Shown here piece after piece: positions 55,991 through 64,000 of a DNA stretch of 64,000 nucleotides. The stretch comes from Chaenocephalus aceratus (taxonomy: Eukaryota; Chordata; Actinopteri; Perciformes; Channichthyidae). Under the pieces are notes generated by a model, which was not told the DNA's origin, ran no database searches, and worked only from the letters and a program-made list of their open reading frames with translations. Every line of letters starts with the position of its first letter. Position 1 is the first letter of the stretch. Position numbers and translations under genes: made by a program. The DNA is taken from the NCBI GenBank assembly GCA_023974075.1, contig CM043791.1, forward strand, positions 455,001-519,000. The letters are read 5' to 3'.

Positions 55991-56607
55991 AACGTCAGGA
56001 TCAGACCAGTCTATGGACCAGACCCAGCATGGATCCAGACAGATGTGAGTGACTTAAAGCAAACTAGAGTCCACACTATGCGACTAGTCATGTTTAGGAA
56101 AGTAAACACAGCTGTCCAATGAGGGCTACAGGATAGGGATCAGTAAGCATAAAAAGGAGATTGACAAAAACAGGCACGTCCTACCTAAAATAATTGACTG
56201 TATCAAGTTCTGTGGTGCCTTGAGCTAGCCCTGCGTTGTACTATGACATATGCTTTGAGTTTGTGTATAAGTTTGCTTACATTTTGTTAGAGCCCCCCCT
56301 ATTATACACACATGCATTTCCAAACACTTGGACTACCTATGTTGCAAATGTATTATCTTTTCGATTTACACACGGCATCTATTGCACGTCTGTCCGTCCT
56401 GGGAGAGGGATCCTCCTCTGTTGCTCTCCCTGAGGTTTCTCCCATGTTCCCTTTAAACTGGGTTTTCTCTGGAAGTGTTTCCTTGTACGATGTGAGGGTC
56501 TAAGGACAGAGGGTGTCGTATTGTCATACTGATATTCTGTACAAACTGTGAAGACCACTGAGACAAATGTAACATTTGTGATATTGGGCTATATAAATAA
56601 ACATTGA
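55991..56607 (+). mobile_element. LINE/SINE 3' end with ATTG tandem tail
   Basis: GAGGGATCCTCCTCTGTTGC, CCTTGTACGATGTGAGGGTC and GATATTGGGCTATATAAATA then AACATTGATTGATTGAT form a well-known fish LINE-derived 3' end on plus. It abuts the gypsy gag start codon directly. Confidence 0.65.
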
Positions 56608-57363
56608 TTGATTGATATGGATTTTGACTTGGAGGAATTTGTTAGTGATCTAACTCGGGGGAAGTTGGATGCATGTAACAAACAGCAACTTGAACTAATC
56701 GCAGGCAGGTTTAACGTTGCGTTTAATAAACAAAGCAAGAAACAAGTCATTAAAGAACAGCTGTTGGCTGCGCTGGTAGAGCAGGAAGTGTTGAGGAATG
56801 AGCGAGCTTCAACTTCAGCTGGAGTTGCACAAGCTGATAATTAGAGAGAAGGAGATTGACAATAAACTGAGAGAGAAGGAGATCGACTGTAACCTCGAAA
56901 TCAGGAAGCTTGAGGAGGTGTTTCGTTTGAAGGAGCTGGAGTTGACGACATCATCGCACCAGACTCAGCAGTTGGGCTCGGCACAATCTCATGACTTTGA
57001 CGTGGGTAGATAATATACTCGATTTATTCCAGTGTTCCACGAGAGGGATGTTGATAATTATTTTGTCCTTTTGAACGGGTAGCAACCACATTGAAATGGC
57101 CTAAAAACATGTGGACTGTTATGCTGCAGTGCGTTCTCACGGGTAAAACACAGGAGGTGTATGCTGCATTATCTGAGGTTAGCCCGGATTATGAGCAGGT
57201 AAAAGCTGCAATTCTGCACGCCTATGAGCTGGTTCCAGAGACATATCGTCAGAGGTTTCGTAGTTTAAAAAAAAAAGATTGTCAGGCTTATGTGGAGTTC
57301 GCCCGTGAGAAAGAGGTTCTGTTTGAACGATGGTGCTCGTCGACGGGGGTAAATTCTCTAGAG

Positions 57364-58915
57364 CAGTGGTTCTCAACCTGTGGTTGGTAACCTGTACCAC
57401 TGGTGGTACGCCAGCTCCTGCTAGTGGTACGCGGAGGAAACTGACAATTACATTTTTTTTTTTTTAAAAATCCTTTTTTTTTTTCCTTTAATTTTCTTCA
57501 GCTTTATTTAACCAGATGAAAGCATTGAGACACAATCTCATTTAAAATGCTGACCTGGCCAAGAAGGCAGCAACGTTACACGTTCTTACACATAACACAG
57601 ACATATAAAATACAGAAAGTAAGTAAACAAAAAGACGAAAAGCAGTCACTACATTGTGCACATTTGGGACAGTAAGAAAGGTGCACTACTTGTTACAGCA
57701 AGAGCAGCTGGTGGTAGGGACCTCAGAAAACTTCAATTTAAAACAGGCTATAGGGACAAGTGCCATCAGTTGAGGCTTGAATGAATACAATTAATTAAAA
57801 AATAAATCATACTATCAAAATACTACAACGAATGAAAATAAGCTTGAGATAATTGAAACTGTGATTTAAATAAGTTCTAATAGGCTATTGTTGTTTTTAG
57901 ATTTAGAACGAAAACATTTTTTAAATGTATTTCTAGCGTTGCTAATGACGACCATACTACCCGCGAACGATTAGCAAACGTTTGCAAGCAAGCTAAAGAA
58001 AGAAGAAAGCTGAATGATGTTAAAAACGTTGCTCAAAACGGGAGGTATTCAGAAGAGAGGTACTGAGGAGAATATTACCAGCGAAGTGAACAAGTGAATG
58101 AAGAGGAGGACAGTCATCAACCGAGCACAAGCGCAGGCTCCGCCAGCAACGCAAAAGTGATATGCACAGTCACAACGCTGTGATGGAGGAGAGAAGTGAT
58201 TCAGGAAGAAGGCATTTGCTCAAAGGATGGAGAGAAGGCTGTGACCGAGGTCAAAAGCTGAAAAAGCACACACTTGTCCTTAATTGTTATCTTTTTCTTT
58301 TCTTTTTTACTTTGCCACCACAGAAATGGCAATAGCGAACATCAGCAGACTGAAGATGTAGGTTGTTGCAGGAGGCCTACATTCAAACTTTGGTATAGGA
58401 AATGACATGTGTGTACAGTTGTCATTTGTTGTGTGAGAATAAGTTATTATTTTGTTCTTTATATTCTCACCTGTGGTGAGTAAGTGAGTGAGTGAGTGAG
58501 TGAGAGGAGAGAGAGAAACTGCCTTTTGTACATGTAGCTATGGCTGACAATAAATAATGTATTATGAATACATTTGCCTCTGAGTCCTGCATGAATGTCC
58601 CGTGTAATTTATACCTGGCTGCTACATGTATATCCTAAGAACTGTTACAGGATTTGTATTTGAAAAGCATTTTTTTTACTTTTATTTTTTTTATTATATC
58701 ATAACTTAGTACTTTTTTTAACATATGTAACATTAAGCTGTCTGTGGCTCTTTCCTGCTGTGTAACGATGCAAATGTCCCCTCTGTGGGACTAATAAAGG
58801 TATTCTGATTCTGAACTGTGCATAGACTGTATTTTAACATTGGTCATATGGTGGTACTTGGAGAGAAAACTATTTTCTCAGGTGGTACTTGGTGTAAAAA
58901 GGTTGAGAACCACTG
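57364..58915. mobile_element. hAT element, 1.55 kb, perfect TSD CTCTAGAG
   Basis: The left end CAGTGGTTCTCAACCTGTGG and right end AGGTTGAGAACCACTG are inverses. Duplication CTCTAGAG is exact at 57356-57363 and 58916-58923. GGTGGTACK words lie inside both ends. Contents: a LINE tail on minus (57490-57560), a GTGA repeat (58479-58503), no intact transposase. Confidence 0.92.
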
Positions 58916-59529
58916 CTCTAGAGGACCTAAAAACCTTATTACTCTTGGAAGAATTTAAAAAATGTACCTGACAGAGTGGCCACATATCTTAATGAGCAGA
59001 AACCTGTAAGATTGTCTGATGCTGAGGTTTTGGCTGACGAGTATGTTTCTTACTCTCAAGTCTGTCTTCAGTGAGAGGGATAGGGCACAGGCCCGGTGTT
59101 AAGAATGTCACAAGGCTCAGGACCCAAACGCACAACACCAGAAACAGATCAGAATTAACAAGGTCTTTTAATTAAGGTCAAAACACAAAACGCTCACTTA
59201 GAGGATCAAAAACTCTAAAGCAAAAACCATCTACATGGACTATCAAAAATATACTTCACACGATCAAGGGATGACTGGCAGGCTTGACGAGACAAGACGA
59301 ACTGACACAAGACAAAGGGAGACGCAGACTATATATACACACTAGGTAAGGGACACAGGTGGCAACAATTAGGAGGGCTGACAATCACACTGGCGGGAAA
59401 AACACACCAGGGCAGGAATGCTCTGAAACGAGAGGGAAAGGTTTACTACAAAAATAAACAGGAAATCACAAGAGAAGGCAAAAGACAAAAGGACTGAACT
59501 AAATAAATTAACTTAACACAACTGTCTAG

Positions 59530-61200
59530 TAGGCTGTACCCGAATATTCGACTATTCGAATATTCGTCCGTGGCCAACTATTCGGGTTCAATTTCATTAT
59601 TCGGATATTCGTTTTTTTATTTTTTTTAAAACAAAAAAATATTTAAAAAAAAATATATATATTTTTCAAAAAAATGTATATATTTTTTCTAAATGTATGC
59701 TATTAATAAAGGCGAATTGCCATATTCTTATACTATATTTATACTTTTGAATTGCACTGTTTAAAATGAGGAAATATATACAATCTCAGTCTGTGCTCCT
59801 GCAACGCAACGCAAACGGCACGCTTCACCTCGCTTCACCTCGTTTCACCCATAAAATGCCGAATACTTCAGCTGTGTGTGGACCATTTTAAATTGGACGA
59901 CGGTAAAAAGAAGGCAGTGTGCCAAATATGTGATAAGAAACTGGCCTACCACGGTGGCACAACAACTCTGAAAAGTCACCTGGATGCTGTAAGTAGTAGC
60001 CTAGCTTAGCTTAGCTGTTGTGAAGTTGCCATGATGAAGCTGCTTTATCCGCCGTTTAAACAGTAACGTTAAACATGATAAAAACGTGCACTTACTTTGC
60101 TTGGAAAATAGTTGCAAGCAAGCAACCCAAATTGTTTTTTATATTAGTTTTTAATTTTATCAGAATAGTGAAAATAATAGGAGTAATGTGGGAACATCTG
60201 GGGCTAAGAAAATTATTGGCATAAAGTTGAGTAGCTCAGTCTAATAATAAATTGTGTCCATAGGTGCATTCCCCATGCTTCCCAGCCATCAACATCCTCA
60301 AAAATACAGCAGACCCTACAGTTCCAAAAACCGATAACGGAGAAAGAAAAGAAATATAGAGATAAAAGATGCCATAGTAGATTTCATCGCTATGGATATG
60401 AGACCCATTTACATAGTCGAAGGCGAAGGCTTCAGAAAATTAATGAAGAAGATGGAGCCCGGCTACACTGTCCCCAAACCGCTCCAGTATTTAGATGCCA
60501 TGTCTCTGAAGTACAGCGATCACCGAGACCAAATTGTAACTCAGATTGAAAACTCAACTGCCGAAGTTTTACAACGGACATTTGGACCTCGGTGCGTATG
60601 GAGGCGTACATGGCTGTCACCTGTCATTTCATAACTCGGGAGTGGAAACTCTGTAACTTTGTTGTGGAAACCAAAGTAATGGAAGTAAACCATACGGGAG
60701 TAAATATTGAAGAACAGCTTGGAGAAGTGGCGGACGCCTTTGCCATTCCGAATTATAAGCGAGTAGCCGTTGTCCACGACAATGAGCAACATGAAGCTGG
60801 CAGCTGAAATATGTGTTTTGTATCTTTGTTTGACTGTTCAGGTTGTAAAATGTTATAGACGGAATGTGGAACCAGATTTGGTCCCCGGGTGCTGCACTGG
60901 GTTAAATGCAGAGGACACATTTAGTTTTAATGTTTGCGAGTATACTGAGACAATAAATACATATACATCGTAATAGTATGCTCTTTTCTGCGCTTCTGCT
61001 TAACAGCGTGTTGTCAGGTGTCTCGGATTCGGAGCGTGTTATGAAACTTTTTGGGAAAAAAAAAAATGTGAAAAAAAAAAATGTGAAAAAAAAATGTATT
61101 AAAAAAAAATACAAATCTCTCCGCACCGAATATTCGAATATTCGCTGCTGATTACTACCGAATATCCGGAGCCCGAAAAATGGTATTCGGGACAGCCCTA
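59530..61200 (+). mobile_element. Ac-like hAT, 1.67 kb, perfect TSD CTGTCTAG
   Basis: The left end TAGGCTGTACCCGAATATTC and right end TATTCGGGACAGCCCTA are inverses with one indel. Duplication CTGTCTAG is exact at 59522-59529 and 61201-61208. CGAATATTCG words repeat at both ends. Inside are exons of an internally deleted transposase. Confidence 0.92.
59877..60808 (+). pseudogene. ZBED-like hAT transposase, broken
   Basis: The BED-finger exon reads AVCQICDKKLAYHGGTTTLK then SHLDA, and stops at a GTAAGT donor (59991). Reading resumes after a CATAG acceptor (60262) with VH, so CxxC and HxxxxH are split by a genuine intron. Next is MDMRPIYIVEGEGFRKLMKK, MEPGYTVPKP and LKYSDHRDQIVTQIE, then, in another frame, SVRMEAYMAVTCHFITREWK and ETKVMEVNHTGVNIEEQLGE. 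This matches the start of ZBED1/Ac-type transposases. The rest of the DDE core and the hATC dimerisation region are deleted. Confidence 0.82.
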
Positions 61201-61535
61201 CTGTCTAGACACCACACCCGGTTTGTGGACAACAACATCAGGTGAAACCCCAGTCTCCACTAACTTGCCATGGCAGTTCAGCAGGCCAGGAAATGTTGAG
61301 GAAAAACCGGGAGAGGTGAATTGGGGACTAGTGTGCCCAGTGTGTTATTTCTGCAAGAAAAGAGGTCATGTTGTTGCGAATTGTTATGCTTTACGGGATG
61401 AGGAGAAGCCTGTAAAGACGGTCGCCTTGGTGAGTACTTCAAAGCCAGGGTCTCTCAAATCAGAACTGGAAGTTTTTGCTCCGTTTCTCATGAAAGGAAT
61501 GGTGGCTTTACCGGGGAAGACACAACAGGGTTCCA

Positions 61536-62006
61536 GTGACCATTTTGAGGGATACGGCAGCGTCACAATCCTTTATGGTGAGGGGTGTGTTGCCCCTCTC
61601 TGAGGAGTCTGCTGTGGGTTCGGGTGTTCTTGTGAGGGGGTTTGGTATGCAGTGTGTGAGTTTGACATTGCATAATATTCATCTTGAGTCAGATCTGGTC
61701 ACAGGTCCGGTAGCTGTCGGGGTTCGGCCATGTCTTCCCATTGAAGGGGTAGATTTGGTCTTGGGGAATGATTTAGCCGGTGGCAGAGTGTTCGTTAAGC
61801 CGGGGGTGAATGCGGGTGCAGTCAGTTGTACGGCTACGGAATTGGACAGACCGATCAGGGACCCTCCATTTTGGCGTGAGGGTGGGAAGAAAGGTACGAT
61901 AAGCCCCGGGCTGTTCATAACCCTGTCTGTGTGGTGGCACTGTCCAGTGCTGAAAGTGACACCCCTGTCACCTCGGAAGCACCGATCGTTGCGGAGACTC
62001 TGGTAA
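61536..62006 (+). pseudogene. Gypsy retropepsin-like protease
   Basis: A frame with VTILRDTAASQSFMVRGVLP, where the catalytic triplet is DTA rather than the DTG usual in this group, and the C-terminal EGVDLVLGNDLAGGRVFVKP flap/hydrophobic segment. It overlaps the end of the gag frame. A later frame to 62109 reads HLPDAHHADVLETDREVE. RT is not reached. Confidence 0.75.
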
Positions 62007-62179
62007 TATTGAGTCTCATTTAGCACACTTGCCTGATGCGCATCATGCAGATGTATTGGAAACTGATCGTGAGGTGGAGCGCACTGTGGTCATACCGCTC
62101 CAAAGAAATTCAATCCCCACCAGCGGGTGTGTTCCACCGTTGGTTCCACCATCGAAAAGGAGGGCCGCCCTCCCCCAGG

Positions 62180-62628
62180 TGTCCTAATTCCATTCAGCTG
62201 GGGACTTAAAAGAGAAGCTGGAGGAGATGAGTTATCTCTCTCCCTCCCTATGCCGGAAGACTTTGTCCGTGGACAATCTCTCTCTGCTGTTTGGATCTGT
62301 AGATCCCTTGTGTTATTTTGTCAATATGTGTACTCTCGAGGGCAGGTAGTATAGGTTTTTGCGGCTTATTTTATCCGTAGGGTTGTGTTAGATCTCTCGG
62401 TAGGGGAGGGAAGCTACGGCCTGTGGTGTGGCTGGCCCAGGCCCCCTTCTTCCTTTTGTTTGTTTTTCCTGTCCTACAGACCTTGTTCATTTGCCGGTTG
62501 GCCCATGTGAGTACGGTTGTGTGTCAAAATAAATGATCGCCGTTAAGTGCTGCGTGTTTGGTGTGTTTTATTTTATGTTGCGGGTCTCCCACGAGCCACT
62601 ACCACTGAGTAGAGGGCGGGTCGTAACA
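62180..62628 (+). mobile_element. Gypsy 3' LTR (probable)
   Basis: Starts near TGTCCTAATTCC after a purine-rich tract (AAAAGGAGGG at about 62155) and ends GGGTCGTAACA. AAATAAATG at about 62528 could be the polyadenylation signal. The start is uncertain by tens of bases. Confidence 0.65.
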
Positions 62629-62639
62629 ATTAGATATTA

Positions 62640-63535
62640 ATAGGATCCCTAAGAAGCATATTCATTACTCGTTATTTTCTACTAATAGTTAATTAAAGAC
62701 TGTATATAATGACTATTTGCACATCCCTTTCAAGATTTCAAGATTTTCTAAGGTTTATTGACATATCATAAACACACCTACGATAGGTCGCAGGTTACTC
62801 AACAGTGCATTACAAGACATCTATCACTATGTGTGTATACCTCCACCATTAAACTGTCGTATTCTGCACATTTCTTATACTATCTATCTATCTAGATGTC
62901 TGCAGCCTATCTACCAATTGGATCAAATATAAAGTCAGCCGAATTAGTGTTGATACCGCAAGGAGACGTATTGTGTGAAGAGAATTGTAAGATGTTGTTT
63001 AACCAGCCTGTTTTTCAGGTCTCAGGCTCGAAAATGACATTCCCAGAACAAATGACCATATCTTCTAAAAGGGTTACATTAATAATCTTTTTTCTCAAAG
63101 TAATGATAAACCTGTGAGTTGGATGTAGAAAAGTCAGAATCATATAGATGTTTTTTATTTTTAAAGAACATTCAGATTGAACATAGTAAAATGTTGATTG
63201 TCTGTCCAAAAATTCTTTTTTACTTATAGTGAAAACTACCCTTGGATGATGGTAAGGTAGACTAAAAGCTTTAGGAATCCAAAGTACAACATATAATAAG
63301 TACCCTGTATCAAGATTGATGCAAAAACAAGTGACATTTGACCTTTTTAGAGAGGTTTAGCAAAACAAACTCCACCTCTGGGGTGATTTGGGTGAAAATG
63401 GGGGTTTTTACCGTTTCTCTGGAGCCCACTGGTCGATTTTGGTTGATTGACATCTCTGTCTGACCATTAGAGCCAATAGAATTGAAGGGGAATCTCCCCA
63501 CTCACACACAAGAGGTTTTCTCAATACTCAAATCT
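62640..63535. other. Intron or 5' flank, little recognised
   Basis: Positions 62790-62885 match the reverse complement of 23845-23945 (CAACAGTGCATTACAAGACA, ATACCTCCA-type text), so a small dispersed repeat is present. Otherwise nothing recognised. Confidence 0.45.
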
Positions 63536-63990
63536 CCCCTCCTCGACTCCTCGGTCCTCCGCTAGTGGACCCAGAAATGAATTTCAGCGCGCCATTTTGA
63601 AGGACATCTCATTTCTCTAAATGCACACCGAGGACCGAGCATCGAGCGTCGAGGAGGCTCTCTGGAGGAGCTCTAACCGAGGAGACACTGATGGTTCCTC
63701 CACGGCTCCTCCACGGATGCATTTCCGGGAACGGTGGAGGCGTGACGCACGGCCGGACTTATCTCAGCCAATGACAGCTCTGCAATGCATCCCCTGGATA
63801 TTATTTTAGAAACTGCTTTCATCGCGTCGTGATGTTTACAATAGAGGCTTCTCAATTCCTCCTCGACTCCCCTCCTCGACTCCTATCCTCGAGACTTAGT
63901 CATGCCCACAGGAGATGCGAGCGGAGGACCGAGGAGGGGAACCGAGGAGAGAGGAGGGGAACCGAGGAGAGAGGAGGGGAAGCAGCAGAA
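63536..63990. repeat. Inverted-repeat segment with GAGGACCGAGG words
   Basis: CCTCGGTCCTCCGC (63549-63562) is the exact inverse of 63921-63934. A 20-base unit GAGGAGGGGAACCGAGGAGA is tandem from 63931 on (about 2.5 copies). CTCCTCGACTCC also repeats near both sides. Probably a fish MITE, cut by the window edge. Confidence 0.55.
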
Positions 63991-64000
63991 GTTTAAAGAA

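Larger units (their letters stand above)
59097..61216 (-). mobile_element. Solo LTR, TSD CCCGG, split by a hAT
   Basis: TGTTAAGAATGTCACAAGG opens and GACACCACA closes, with duplication CCCGG exact at 59092-59096 and 61217-61221. Without the hAT (and one copy of its duplication) the LTR is about 441 bases. Minus orientation is inferred from likeness to 30524-30985 (T-rich polyadenylation side on the left). Confidence 0.82.
56608..61605 (+). pseudogene. Gypsy gag, frameshifted and interrupted
   Basis: The N-terminus reads MDFDLEEFVSDLTRGKLDAC and FNVAFNKQSKKQVIKEQLL, followed after a frame change by a coiled-coil-like KEIDNKLREKEIDCN and RLKELEL. The SCAN-like capsid part has ERVATTLKWPKNMW-type text, LTGKTQEVYAALSEVSPDY and RSLKKKDCQAYVEFAREK. 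It continues after the hAT (58924 on) with DLKTLLLLEEFKKC and VATYLNEQKPVRLSDAEVLA. The zinc knuckle CYFCKKRGHVVANC (CX2CX4HX4C) is at about 61345-61385. Defects include a stop near 57012 and an indel near 58962. Gag would package the RNA in cytoplasmic particles. Confidence 0.85.
56608..62628 (+). mobile_element. Ty3/gypsy retrotransposon, gag-protease plus 3' LTR, three nested insertions
   Basis: A plus-strand element with gag, zinc knuckle, protease and a 3' LTR. The 5' LTR and leader are missing, and RT, RNase H and integrase are deleted between about 62110 and 62180. Insertions: hAT 57364-58915, solo LTR 59097-61216, and in the latter hAT 59530-61200. Removing them brings gag back together in order. 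Confidence 0.85.

Overview
This is genomic DNA from a ray-finned fish (teleost). Three things show it: an intron-rich vertebrate gene with canonical GT/AG splice sites; transposable elements typical of fish (DIRS, L2, an RTE/Rex3-like LINE, Ty3/gypsy with a chromodomain, many hAT families, tRNA-derived SINEs with LINE-like tails); and very AT-rich, microsatellite-laden introns. No prokaryotic features are present.

The only host gene I can support is spire2, or a very close SPIRE-family actin nucleator, on the minus strand. Eight internal exons are visible. From 5' to 3' they lie at 51376-51333, 43839-43456 (KIND domain), 41773-41693, 41595-41430 (WH2-A and WH2-B), 28329-28243 (WH2-C), 28127-28010 (WH2-D), 10657-10491 and 6422-6200 (linker with the LKAPTLAEMEEMN and LKRDRSFSEHDLA signatures). 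All exon phases are compatible. The first exon(s) with the KIND N-terminus lie beyond 64000, and the Spir-box/FYVE-like C-terminal exons lie before position 1 or were not recognised. Exon 41595-41430 carries one extra base that breaks the frame between WH2-A and WH2-B. This is either an assembly error or a real lesion.

Nearly everything else is intron filled with nested mobile elements. 1-6199: minisatellite, a DIRS 3' part, an L2 fragment, hAT ends and an LTR fragment. 6423-10490: a SINE split by a 2.6 kb hAT. 10658-14312: hAT transposase fragment and a 2.8 kb hAT. 14561-22089: hAT copies and a TTAA-flanked element. 22090-25291: an element with about 440-bp inverted arms and no recognised transposase. 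25546-26824: RTE-type LINE with a 13-bp target duplication. 27290-27960: L2-like 3' end with a pentanucleotide array.

28640-34526: a dispersed repeat, a decayed minus-strand gypsy and a solo LTR. 34570-39528: a repeat split by a hAT-like element that itself holds another hAT and a SINE tandem. 44524-51038: a TTAA-flanked element carrying an almost intact L2 LINE that is split by one small hAT, with a second small hAT beside it. 51790-55990: LINE and hAT remnants. 56608-62628: a plus-strand gypsy interrupted by one hAT and by a solo LTR that itself contains an Ac-like hAT. 63536-63990: an inverted-repeat segment.

The genes do not form a pathway. The story is one actin-nucleator gene whose introns have been inflated and layered by successive transposon insertions, many datable relative to each other by perfect target-site duplications.
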